From NCBI RefSeq assembly GCF_001661495.1, contig NZ_BDDT01000005.1, forward strand, positions 1-64,000: a stretch of 64,000 nt of DNA. Reading direction: 5' to 3'. Positions within the stretch are counted from its first letter, which is position 1, and each line of letters opens with the position of its first letter. Origin of the DNA: Pseudoalteromonas prydzensis. GTDB taxonomy: Bacteria > Pseudomonadota > Gammaproteobacteria > Enterobacterales > Alteromonadaceae. Below, piece after piece: positions 9,285 to 17,956 of this stretch. The notes under the pieces were generated by a model. It had not been told where the DNA came from. It ran no database searches and saw only the letters and a program-made list of their open reading frames with translations. The translations under genes and the position numbers were made by a program.

Positions 9285-9330
9285 ATAACTATCGGTAATT
9301 AGTTATTAAACCTGTATCAAGGTAGCCGAC

Positions 9331-10584
9331 ATGGACAAAAAAATAGAACGCTCATTTACTCAAAAATATTTAAAAAAATTCACTTTAGCTGCGCTTGCTT
9401 TAGGTGTTGCAGCGGCTGCATATGGTTTTACACAAAGTAGCGATACCGGCCGTAGCCAGCATATTGATCGTAGCAGTCTTACGGTTAGCACGGTTAAACA
9501 AGGTGCATTTAAAGATGCCTTAAGCTTACGTGGTCAAGTAGTGCCAAAAACCAGCATTTACCTTGATACCATCGCCGGTGGTCAAGTAGAAGAGCGATTA
9601 GTAGAACAAGGCGAATACGTTGAGAAAGGCCAACCGCTAGTGCGCTTAAGCAACACTAACTTACAACTTGATGTAATGAGCCGAGAAGCTCAAGTTACCG
9701 AGCAGCTTAACTTTTTACGTAATACGCAAATGACGATGGAAACGAGTCGTTTGAATTTACGCCGCGACTTATTAGAAATCGAATTAAAAATTACCCACTT
9801 AACTCGTCGATTAAAACAAACTAAACCGTTAGTTAAAAGTGGCGTATTAGCGCAGGAGCAACTTGCAGAGCTGGAAGAAGATTTAAATTATTACCAAGCT
9901 CGTAAAGAACTTACCCTTGAGCGCCAAAAGCAAGAAAACTCAATCCGTGAGGTGCAAGTCGCACAGCTTGCAGACAGCGCTAAAATGCTTGAAAAGAACC
10001 TGCAGTTTGCGCGTAGAAACCTCGATAACTTATTAATCAAAGCACCGGTATCGGGTTATTTAAGCGAGCTTGATGTGGAAATTGGTGAATCTAAAAACAG
10101 TGGCGCGCGATTAGGCCAAATAGATATTCCAAATGAATATAAATTAGTGGTACGCCTTGATGAGTTTTATTTAAACCAAGTACAGCGTGACATGACCGTG
10201 ATGATTGAGCTTGAAAGCGGCACAGTGAACGCCAAGGTGAGCAAAATTGATAGTCGCGTACAACAGTCGCAATTTCAAATTGAAGTGGATTTACCCAGTA
10301 ACACCAAAAGCATTAAACGCGGCCAAAGTATTGATATTGAGTTAATGCTGGGAGGCGATAAAAACAATGCCTTACTGCTTAAACGTGGCGCTTTCTTTAC
10401 TAATTCTGGCGGTAACTGGGTTTATGTTATTGAGCAAGGTGGTGATAAAGCAGTGCGCCGTGATATTCGCTTAGGCAAAAAGAATCAAAACTATTTTGAA
10501 GTGCTTGAAGGGCTAAACGCTGGGGATCAAGTAATTACCTCTAGCTACAGCAACTTTGATAAAGCACAGCAACTACAATTTTAA
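9331..10584 (+). CDS. Periplasmic membrane fusion protein (HlyD/MacA-like)
   Basis: A 417-aa adaptor subunit of a tripartite or ABC export system. An N-terminal membrane anchor (about 18-35) is followed by a lipoyl-like beta domain (VEERLVEQGEYVEKGQPLVRLS), a long coiled-coil hairpin rich in Leu, Lys, Glu and Gln (about 115-225), the second lipoyl half (LIKAPVSGYLSELDVEIGE), and beta-barrel and membrane-proximal domains. It is the first gene of an operon with an ATPase 11 nt downstream and two FtsX-type permeases. This set resembles MacAB-type exporters of peptides, macrolides or envelope-stress substrates. The substrate is unknown. Confidence 0.87.
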   Translation: MDKKIERSFTQKYLKKFTLAALALGVAAAAYGFTQSSDTGRSQHIDRSSLTVSTVKQGAFKDALSLRGQVVPKTSIYLDTIAGGQVEERLVEQGEYVEKGQPLVRLSNTNLQLDVMSREAQVTEQLNFLRNTQMTMETSRLNLRRDLLEIELKITHLTRRLKQTKPLVKSGVLAQEQLAELEEDLNYYQARKELTLERQKQENSIREVQVAQLADSAKMLEKNLQFARRNLDNLLIKAPVSGYLSELDVEIGESKNSGARLGQIDIPNEYKLVVRLDEFYLNQVQRDMTVMIELESGTVNAKVSKIDSRVQQSQFQIEVDLPSNTKSIKRGQSIDIELMLGGDKNNALLLKRGAFFTNSGGNWVYVIEQGGDKAVRRDIRLGKKNQNYFEVLEGLNAGDQVITSSYSNFDKAQQLQF

Positions 10585-10595
10585 GGAAAATAACA

Positions 10596-11300
10596 ATGAT
10601 CAAACTAACTAATTTAAGCCGCGTATTTCGTACTCAAGATGTTGAAACAACAGCGTTAAGTAATATCAATCTAACTGTAAATGAAGGTGATTTTTTAGCG
10701 ATTATGGGACCTTCTGGCTGCGGTAAGTCAACTTTACTGTCTATTTTAGGCATGTTGGATTCGCCAAGCTCTGGCAGTTTTGATTTTGCTGGTACTGACA
10801 TCGCAGGGTACAGCGAAAAGCAGCTGTCAGAACTTCGCAAAGCTTCAATTGGCTTTGTATTTCAAAGCTTTAACTTAATTGATGAGCTAACCGTTTATGA
10901 AAACGTAGAGTTGCCATTACAGTATCAAAAAATATCAAAAAGTGAGCGTAAGCAACGCGTTGAAGCGATTTTAAAACGGGTAGGTATTGATCACCGCGGC
11001 GAGCATTTACCACAACAATTGTCGGGTGGTCAGCAACAACGGGTAGCCGTTGCGCGTGCATTGGTGATTAATCCCAAACTAATTTTAGCCGATGAGCCAA
11101 CTGGTAACCTCGATTCTAAAAACGGTGATGAAGTGATGGCCATGCTACGCGAATTAAATAAAGAAGGTACCACGGTAATTATGGTGACTCACTCAGAAAA
11201 AGAAGGTGCCTATGCTGATCGTTTAGTGCGCCTACTAGATGGCCAAGTAATGCTTGATAAAGCGAATGTTGTGCAGCAAAGCGCTGCTGAGGTTGCTTAA
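10596..11300 (+). CDS. ABC transporter ATP-binding protein (MacB/LolD-like)
   Basis: A 234-aa ATPase with Walker A GPSGCGKST, Q-loop FQSFNLIDELTVYENV, ABC signature LSGGQQQRVAVARAL, Walker B LILADEPTGNLD and H-loop VTHS. The ENVELPLQY region and the NLDS block place it in the LolD/MacB/FtsE group, which powers mechanotransmission by FtsX-type permeases rather than channel transport. It lies 11 nt after the fusion-protein gene and 1 nt before the first permease, so the three are co-transcribed. Confidence 0.92.
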   Translation: MIKLTNLSRVFRTQDVETTALSNINLTVNEGDFLAIMGPSGCGKSTLLSILGMLDSPSSGSFDFAGTDIAGYSEKQLSELRKASIGFVFQSFNLIDELTVYENVELPLQYQKISKSERKQRVEAILKRVGIDHRGEHLPQQLSGGQQQRVAVARALVINPKLILADEPTGNLDSKNGDEVMAMLRELNKEGTTVIMVTHSEKEGAYADRLVRLLDGQVMLDKANVVQQSAAEVA

Positions 11301-11301
11301 C

Positions 11302-13704
11302 ATGTTTATTAATTATTTAGTGACAGCCCTACGGGCATTTAAACAGCAAAAACAGCATTTTTTACTTAATATTATTGGCTTAAGTGTTGGCTTAGCTGCG
11401 GCAATTTTAGTGGCACTGTTTGCCTTTAATGAAGCTTCTTATGATGAACAGCAACCGAATGCGGATCGTGTGTATCGTGTATATCAATATTTTCCATCAC
11501 TTGGAATGGGGGCACCCGTAGTCAATAAAGATGTGATCGCGTCTTTTAAAGACATGGCTGAAATTGAAGACATACTCTCACTTGATCTGGTTCCGCCTGG
11601 CTCTGAGTTTGTTCGTGATGGGGTTGGCTACAAATTAGAAAATGTACTCGCGGCGCGTAGTAACGTGACTGATTTTATCAATATCGATATTGCAGCAGGG
11701 GATCTGGCAAAAGTACTCACTACGCCAAATATGATTGCTCTCAGTGAGCAGTACGCAATACGGATTTTTGGCAGCACGGCTATTATTGGTGAGACCTTAA
11801 TACAGGGTAATAAACGTTGGCAAGTCGGTGCGGTATTTGCCGATCTGCCAGATAACACTCATTTTTTCTTTCAAGCATTAATTAAAGAGCCACCAGCAAA
11901 TAATAATTATCAGAATAATAATGGCTATACATATATCCGAGTTACTCCTGGCGCTGATGCTGGCAAGCTTGCAAAAGCTATTGAGCAACGTTATAGAGAG
12001 GTTGTTTATAAAGACTCTGATTATGACTCAGCGCAGCTTACGTTGAACCCTTTAACAGCCCTACATTTAACTGCCAGCTCTAATTTTGAAATGAAAATGA
12101 ATGGCTCGCTTTCAACGCTGCGTATTTGTATTGGTTTAAGTATTTTGTTGGTGTTGCTAGCGGCTTTTAATTTTATCAATATGAGTATTGCGCAATCTGC
12201 AAAGCGCGCAAAAGAAGTCGGTGTTCGTAAGGCGCTTGGCGCGAGCAAATCACAAATTGTTTGCCAATTTTTAGTTGAATCATTACTTATAACCGTTTTT
12301 GCAGCACTGATAGCGTGCATGTTGGTTGAATTGGTAACGCCTGCTTTTAATCAATTAGTTGATCGTCAGCTAGCGCTTAATTACAGTTCAGCTTTAGGCG
12401 CAGCAATTGCAGTTGTTACCTTGTTGGTAGGTTTGCTTGCGGGGATTTATCCTGCGATGTTTATGTCGGCGTTTAGTGCCAAACGAGTACTTAGTGGTGA
12501 CATACAACGCGGTCGCACAGCCATAGCGGTGAGAAAAAGCTTATTGGTTTTACAGTCTGCGTTGTCGGTCGCATTGATCATTGCCGCCTTATTGCTACAA
12601 CAGCAGCTAGCACATTTGCAATCACTCCCTGTTGGTTACGCAAAAGAAGGCAAGCTGATGATCAGTGATATTGATGCAGGAGATATATTCTATAACCAAA
12701 ACAATGTGCTGTTAGATCGCATTAACGCTATTGATGGTGTGAAACAAGCCAGCGTAATAGATATTTCACTAACCGGTGCTTATAACTCGTCACGGACATT
12801 TACGGCTGATAACGGTCAGTTTACTAAACAAACATTACCCTTTATTGGTGTGGGTAATGATGCTGTGAGTGCTTTGGACTTATCGCTGGTAGCTGGGCGT
12901 GACTTTAGTGCAAAAATGGGAGCTGATTGGTTTAATAAAGTCAGTGATACTCAAGCGACCGCGTCAGCAATATTGACCGAATCTTTAGCTAAACAAGCGG
13001 GCTATGCAACCGCAGAAGATGCAATTGGCAGCATTTGGCGTACTGACACAGGTTACGGCCAAAAACTTACCATAACGGTTGTTGGCGTTGTTAAAGATAT
13101 AAAAGTAGGTAGCGTTAAAGATACACAGCCCTCCACCATCTTTATTTGCGGTTACACCAGTAGCTGGGTTGGTAGAATTATCGTTAATCTGGATTTAACA
13201 CAGCTCCCGCATGTTAAGTCACAGCTTGCTAATATTTTGGCCGAAACGCTTGATATTTATGACCCAAAAATAGAAATGATGGCTGACAATTACCGTGCGC
13301 TTTATCGTAATGACGAACGCGCCACTGAGTTTGTCACTTTGTTCTCTGGCTTAGCTGTATTCTTAGCGTGTGTGGGGACCTTTGGGTTAGCATCATTCTC
13401 AGTATTACGCCGCCAAAAAGAAGTCGCGGTACGCAAAGTACTTGGCGCATCACGCATCAGCATTATGAACCTTCTGGCCAAAGAGTTTTTGATTTTAGTG
13501 TTGGGTAGTGTAGCTATTGCATACCCGCTTACTTATTGGCTGGTGGGTGATTGGCTCGCAAATTTTAATGAGCGGGTTGATCAAGCGCTATGGGTTTATT
13601 TGGTTGCTGCTTTGAGTGTTGCTGCGATCACTTGGCTCACCGTTGCCAGCCTTGCCTTTAAAGCCGCCAGTACACGGCCATCACTTACTTTACGTTATGA
13701 ATAA
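11302..13704 (+). CDS. ABC permease 1, MacB/FtsX type
   Basis: An 800-aa permease with the MacB layout: N-terminal helix (about 20-45, NIIGLSVGLAAAILVALFAF), a periplasmic MacB_PCD domain, three membrane helices with an FtsX domain in the middle (RAKEVGVRKALGASKSQIV), a second periplasmic domain, and a C-terminal FtsX repeat (RRQKEVAVRKVLGASRISIM). This doubled form is common in Bacteroidetes and Alteromonadales. The ATG at 11302 follows the ATPase stop by 1 nt; a longer frame from 11254 would overlap the ATPase and is unlikely. Its last 50 nt before the C-terminus are identical to those of the next permease. Confidence 0.87.
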   Translation: MFINYLVTALRAFKQQKQHFLLNIIGLSVGLAAAILVALFAFNEASYDEQQPNADRVYRVYQYFPSLGMGAPVVNKDVIASFKDMAEIEDILSLDLVPPGSEFVRDGVGYKLENVLAARSNVTDFINIDIAAGDLAKVLTTPNMIALSEQYAIRIFGSTAIIGETLIQGNKRWQVGAVFADLPDNTHFFFQALIKEPPANNNYQNNNGYTYIRVTPGADAGKLAKAIEQRYREVVYKDSDYDSAQLTLNPLTALHLTASSNFEMKMNGSLSTLRICIGLSILLVLLAAFNFINMSIAQSAKRAKEVGVRKALGASKSQIVCQFLVESLLITVFAALIACMLVELVTPAFNQLVDRQLALNYSSALGAAIAVVTLLVGLLAGIYPAMFMSAFSAKRVLSGDIQRGRTAIAVRKSLLVLQSALSVALIIAALLLQQQLAHLQSLPVGYAKEGKLMISDIDAGDIFYNQNNVLLDRINAIDGVKQASVIDISLTGAYNSSRTFTADNGQFTKQTLPFIGVGNDAVSALDLSLVAGRDFSAKMGADWFNKVSDTQATASAILTESLAKQAGYATAEDAIGSIWRTDTGYGQKLTITVVGVVKDIKVGSVKDTQPSTIFICGYTSSWVGRIIVNLDLTQLPHVKSQLANILAETLDIYDPKIEMMADNYRALYRNDERATEFVTLFSGLAVFLACVGTFGLASFSVLRRQKEVAVRKVLGASRISIMNLLAKEFLILVLGSVAIAYPLTYWLVGDWLANFNERVDQALWVYLVAALSVAAITWLTVASLAFKAASTRPSLTLRYE
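13630..13679 (+). repeat. 50-nt perfect direct repeat, copy 1 (3' end of permease 1)
   Basis: The stretch coding for TWLTVASLAFKAASTRP is identical at nucleotide level, synonymous positions included, to 16128-16177 in the next gene, while the flanking codons differ. This points to gene conversion or strong local selection. Confidence 0.9.
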
Positions 13705-13787
13705 ATTGAGGTTTTAGTCAAAACCAAGGTCTATCGGCGTAGCTGATGGGGCATTTTTAGGTAGAACAGGTAAGGTTAAAGGTAAAA

Positions 13788-16202
13788 ATGTTAGTATCAC
13801 ACATTACCATGGCGTTTAGGGTATTTAAGCTGCATAAGTTGTACGCGTTTTTGAATGTCTTTGGGTTAGGCATAGGTCTTGCCGCGGCGCTGTTAGTGGC
13901 GTTATTCGCAGAGTACGAGTTGTCGTTTGATAAAATGCAGCCCGATCATCAGCAAGTATATCGTTTGCATGTTGATGTAAATGTACCAGGCTTAGATGAG
14001 ATCCCATTAACGGTCGTAAGCATTGCGCAAACAGTGTCTTCACGTAGCGATGTAAGCGACTTATTGGTGCTGGCAGATGTGGTCGATAGCGATTTGCTTT
14101 CCGATCATATTAATGTTGCAGGGCAAGCATTTAAGCTGCGTAATTTATATGGCACATCGGCTAATATTCGCGATTTTATTCATTTAGAGGTAATGCTTGG
14201 CAACCTAGAACAAGCACTCTCTTTGCCCAATCAAATCGCCCTGAGTGACAGTGAAGCCACAAGGCTGTTTGGTAGCGCCAGTAAAGCGTTCAGACAAACG
14301 TTATTGATGGGCGAGCAAAGTATCACTGTGGGTGCTGTTTTTGATGATTTACCCAATAACAGCCACTTTTTGTTTCATGCTTTAGTGTCTGTTGATTTCA
14401 CCGAACATAATGATATATCGAGTTATGTTTATCTAAAAACTCAGCAAGGAGCTGATTTAAAAGACATAGAAAAGCAGTTAGCTAGCCGTCTTATCGAAAA
14501 ATATCAGTTAAAGAATAGCCAACTTGAGTATCGTTTAGTGCCGATGCGAGAGGTGTACTTTAAAGCCCATTCGCCCTTTGAATTTAAACCTGGCGGGTCG
14601 GCATTTTTAGTGAACTTGAGCATAGTGCTATGTGTCTTACTGCTTGCCATTGCCGCAGCCAATTACATTAATATTGCGGTATCGCAATTGCTTTATCGCA
14701 GCAAAGAAATTGCCATGCGCAAAACCTTGGGGGCGAGTAAGCGACAATTAATGCTGCAATTTTTGTTAGAGGCCTTGCTAATGGTTGCCCTTGCTACGGT
14801 GTTAGCGTTGTGTTGGGTTGAGATGTTATTACCAAGTTTTAGTAGCTTAGCAAACCGCCCATTGCAGCTAGTTTGGGGCTGGTCACAATTGCTAGCTGTA
14901 TTGGGTGTGGTGTTTTTATTGGCTTTTATATCTGGTGCTTATCCGGCTTTTTGTGTCGCACGCGCACCGCTGAAAAGTTTACTTGCAGGGCAATTGCAAA
15001 CAGGTCAGGTGGTGCGTAAAGGCCTGTTAGTATTTCAATCAGCCATGGCAATGGCCTTAATTGTTTGTACTATGGTGAGCTTACAACAGTTAACGTTCTT
15101 GCAAAACTTGTCGCTTGGTTATGATGCGACAGATCGTATTGTGATACACGATTTAAGCAGCAAGCTATTGATGGAAAAAGAACACGCGATACTCAATGAG
15201 ATCCGTGCGCTGCCCGGTGTTGTGCAAGTGACCACCACAGATACAGATTTAAGCGACAGCATTCTTGAAAGCTTTTATTTCCGTTGGCCCAATGGCTATG
15301 AAGAAAGCGAACTGCCACCGACCATAGGCACAGGTTTCCATGCCGTTGAAACCTTGGGTCTGACACTACTTGCAGGTCGAGATTTTTCACCACAGTTTCA
15401 GAGCGATTGGTTGCACTCTACCAATGAGCATACTGGGCCGCAGCAAGGCGAAGGCAATCCTCAAGCAATGGCTATTTTGGTGACCGAACAAATGGCAAAG
15501 CGTGCAGGCTACGATAATGTGGATGAGGTGGTGGGTCTGCAAGTTCAGGGGCTTTATCGCAATATTAATGCAACCATTGTCGGTGTGGTAAAAGACATTA
15601 AAGTCGGCTCGGCGAAAGATGATTGGCTACCTGTGTCATTTTCAGCAGGGTATAGCTCGCAATCAACCGTTCGATTGGTGATAAGCACCGAAAAAGCAAA
15701 CTTTCCTCAATTATTTAATCAGTTACGCCAGCTTTTAAAGCAGTTTAATTTAACCGCCGATCCGCAATTTAGCCTGATGCAGCAAGACTTAGCCAAGGTT
15801 TATCGCGTTGAGCAAGATTTGTTTGTGCTCATTCGAAATTTCTCTGTGCTGGCCATGTTTTTAAGTGGCTTAGGTTTATTTGGACTTGCAGCGTTTGCAG
15901 CGAAAAGTCAGCAAAAGCAATTAGCTATTCGAAAAGTATTAGGTGCAACCCGTTTAAGTTTAGTTAATCTACTTGCCCGTGAGTTTTTAATCATAGTGTT
16001 CGCAGCGGCGGCAATTGCTTTACCTCTAGCTTATTGGTTAATGGATAACTGGTTGCAAGGTTTTAACGACCGTATTGAGCAAACCATTTGGGTATATGGC
16101 GCTGCGGCGCTTGTGGTCGCACTCTTTACTTGGCTCACCGTTGCCAGCCTTGCCTTTAAAGCCGCCAGTACACGGCCTTCGCTTGTTTTACGCGATGAGT
16201 AG
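13788..16202 (+). CDS. ABC permease 2, MacB/FtsX type, paralogue of permease 1
   Basis: An 804-aa permease collinear with the previous gene (N-terminal helix, periplasmic domain, SKEIAMRKTLGASKRQLM, second periplasmic domain, QQKQLAIRKVLGATRLSLV, C-terminal helices). Most of the protein has diverged, but the C-terminus TWLTVASLAFKAASTRPSL is shared and encoded by an identical 50-nt stretch. Two permeases with one ATPase suggest a heterodimeric transporter. The 83-nt gap after permease 1 shows no terminator, so it is probably part of the same operon. Confidence 0.87.
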   Translation: MLVSHITMAFRVFKLHKLYAFLNVFGLGIGLAAALLVALFAEYELSFDKMQPDHQQVYRLHVDVNVPGLDEIPLTVVSIAQTVSSRSDVSDLLVLADVVDSDLLSDHINVAGQAFKLRNLYGTSANIRDFIHLEVMLGNLEQALSLPNQIALSDSEATRLFGSASKAFRQTLLMGEQSITVGAVFDDLPNNSHFLFHALVSVDFTEHNDISSYVYLKTQQGADLKDIEKQLASRLIEKYQLKNSQLEYRLVPMREVYFKAHSPFEFKPGGSAFLVNLSIVLCVLLLAIAAANYINIAVSQLLYRSKEIAMRKTLGASKRQLMLQFLLEALLMVALATVLALCWVEMLLPSFSSLANRPLQLVWGWSQLLAVLGVVFLLAFISGAYPAFCVARAPLKSLLAGQLQTGQVVRKGLLVFQSAMAMALIVCTMVSLQQLTFLQNLSLGYDATDRIVIHDLSSKLLMEKEHAILNEIRALPGVVQVTTTDTDLSDSILESFYFRWPNGYEESELPPTIGTGFHAVETLGLTLLAGRDFSPQFQSDWLHSTNEHTGPQQGEGNPQAMAILVTEQMAKRAGYDNVDEVVGLQVQGLYRNINATIVGVVKDIKVGSAKDDWLPVSFSAGYSSQSTVRLVISTEKANFPQLFNQLRQLLKQFNLTADPQFSLMQQDLAKVYRVEQDLFVLIRNFSVLAMFLSGLGLFGLAAFAAKSQQKQLAIRKVLGATRLSLVNLLAREFLIIVFAAAAIALPLAYWLMDNWLQGFNDRIEQTIWVYGAAALVVALFTWLTVASLAFKAASTRPSLVLRDE
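16128..16177 (+). repeat. 50-nt perfect direct repeat, copy 2 (3' end of permease 2)
   Basis: Second copy of the repeat at 13630-13679. Recombination between the copies would delete one whole permease gene (2,498 bp) and leave an intact fused permease. Confidence 0.9.
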
Positions 16203-16376
16203 GTAGGTGTGATAAAAAATTAGTTACAACATTCAAACCAAGGCCTTTCGTTTATCGAGAGGCCTATTGTCGCCATAAATGACGAGCTACAATTTGAGGG
16301 GGATAGATAGCAGCGGGTTTATCCCGCGACAGGAATTTAAATCGAGCTTTTTGCTCGCAAACTTGAGTTGTAAAGT

Positions 16377-16904
16377 TTAAATATCTTTAATTCTTATCGC
16401 CGGATTACCAGCAACCACTGTATTTGCAGCAATATCTTTGGTCACTACTGAGCCTGCGCCAATAACAGCGTTATCAGCAATGGTAATACCTGCTAATACA
16501 ATAACACTCGCGCCAATCCAGACGTTATTGCCTATGGTAATGGGGGCTGCAAAGTTTTCTTTATTGAGCCGCTCTATGGGATTTACTGCATGAGAGACCG
16601 CTAATAGCTGTACATTGGGACCAATTAAACAATCACTGCCAATAGTTATAGCACCCTCATTAATTGGCGCATCTAATACAGTGCAGTTAATGTTTATAAA
16701 AGTACGATCACCAATTTGCATTTGACTGCCATAGTCAAAGTGTAACCCCGCTTCAATAATCACGCCTTCGCCACACTCAGCAAACATGCTTTTAATACGT
16801 TTCAAATTGCCTTTGCTGGGGCTCTTTGCAAACATGCGGCAAGTCTCATGGGCAGTTTTGCGTTGCTCTAAGTATGACTTATCAAGGCTATTGAATTTAT
16901 TCAT
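16377..16904 (-). CDS. Maltose/galactoside O-acetyltransferase-like (left-handed beta-helix)
   Basis: A 175-aa acetyl-CoA-dependent acyltransferase of the Maa/LacA/NodL group. An N-terminal MAT-type segment (SYLEQRKTAHETCRMFAKSP) is followed by hexapeptide repeats ([LIV]G-x4 turns such as ITIGNNVWIGASVIVLAG), the catalytic His region (VQLLAVSHAVNP) and the C-terminal AGNPAIRIK signature. It would transfer acetyl groups to a sugar hydroxyl; the acceptor is not predictable. It stands alone between the exporter operon and the deoR-like gene, transcribed towards the exporter. Confidence 0.85.
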   Translation of the reverse strand: MNKFNSLDKSYLEQRKTAHETCRMFAKSPSKGNLKRIKSMFAECGEGVIIEAGLHFDYGSQMQIGDRTFININCTVLDAPINEGAITIGSDCLIGPNVQLLAVSHAVNPIERLNKENFAAPITIGNNVWIGASVIVLAGITIADNAVIGAGSVVTKDIAANTVVAGNPAIRIKDI

Positions 16905-17032
16905 GAAGTAACGTCGTTATTTATAATTGCACTTAGCTTAACTTGATTGCTAATAAGGTCAACGCTTGAAGGAGGTTATTATATTTTGATGAAATGAGCG
17001 GTATTTTTATACATTCACTTGCCATTTATATA

Positions 17033-17068
17033 GTTTCGTTTAAAATCTCGTAACTTTCGAAACGAAAC
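17033..17068. promoter_or_regulatory. Inverted-repeat operator upstream of the DeoR-family gene
   Basis: GTTTCGTTT at 17033-17041 and AAACGAAAC at 17060-17068 are exact reverse complements 18 nt apart, directly before the start codon of the DeoR-family regulator. TTTCG/CGAAA half-sites are typical of operators for this family, which suggests autoregulation. No similar pair was seen in front of glmS. Confidence 0.6.
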
Positions 17069-17084
17069 TTAAATGATTCACTTA

Positions 17085-17843
17085 ATGACTAAACGAAACA
17101 CCCAGCAACGTCGTCACCTTATTCTTACTCAAATTAATGAGCTAGGAGAAGTAGCTGTTGATGTACTTGCTGAACAATTTCAAACCTCTGAAGTGACCAT
17201 TCGTAAAGACCTAACAGCTCTTGAAAAAAGCGGACTATTACTGCGCCGCTATGGTGGTGCAATTGCGCTACCGCAAGAAATTGTAAGCGATGACATTGAT
17301 TCAAAGCGTAAAGTGGCGATTGCAAAAGCCGCAGCAGCACTCATCAAAGATCACAATCGCATCATTATCGACAGTGGCCGCACAACGGCGGCAATGATCC
17401 CTGAGCTTGGCAATAAGCGCGGTTTAGTGGTGATGACCAATGCCATTAAGGTCGCTAACCGGTTATTAGCGCTGGAAAACGAGCCAACACTTTTGATGAC
17501 CGGTGGCACTTGGGACCCACATTCAGAGTCGTTTCAGGGGCAAGTGGCAGAAAACGTTTTACGCTCATATGACTTTGATCAGCTCTTTATTGGTGCTGAT
17601 GGCATTGATGTTGAGCGCGGTACTACTACCTTCAATGAGCTTGTGGGCTTAAGCCAAGTAATGGCAGGCGCTGCCCGTGAAGTTATTGTGCTGGTGGAGT
17701 CAGAAAAAATTGGCCGAAAAATCCCTAATTTAGAACTACCTTGGCAGCAAGTGACTACGCTTATCACCGACAGCAACTTGGCGCTTGATGCTCGCCAAGC
17801 TATCGAGGCATGCGGTGTGCAGTTGATTTGCGCTGAGCTATAA
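17085..17843 (+). CDS. DeoR-family transcriptional regulator next to glmS
   Basis: A 252-aa DeoR/GlpR-type repressor. The N-terminal helix-turn-helix reads RRHLILTQINELGEVAVDVLAEQF then TSEVTIRKDLTALEKSGLL. The C-terminal sensor domain is of the ISOCOT fold (DSGRTTAAMIPEL, TGGTWDPHSESFQG, FIGADGID), which in this family binds phosphosugars. I take the start at 17085 (MTKRNTQQRR) rather than 17073 because it gives the usual short lead before the HTH. Position directly upstream of glmS suggests control of amino-sugar synthesis, with a hexosamine phosphate as a plausible effector; this is inference. Confidence 0.85.
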   Translation: MTKRNTQQRRHLILTQINELGEVAVDVLAEQFQTSEVTIRKDLTALEKSGLLLRRYGGAIALPQEIVSDDIDSKRKVAIAKAAAALIKDHNRIIIDSGRTTAAMIPELGNKRGLVVMTNAIKVANRLLALENEPTLLMTGGTWDPHSESFQGQVAENVLRSYDFDQLFIGADGIDVERGTTTFNELVGLSQVMAGAAREVIVLVESEKIGRKIPNLELPWQQVTTLITDSNLALDARQAIEACGVQLICAEL

Positions 17844-17956
17844 ACTTACAAATTCGTGTTTATCACAGGCCGACAACACTTGTGATGTACATTTAAATAT
17901 TAAACAACACATACAAACCCAAAGTTGACGCTTTGGCATGTGCAAAAGGAGATAAT

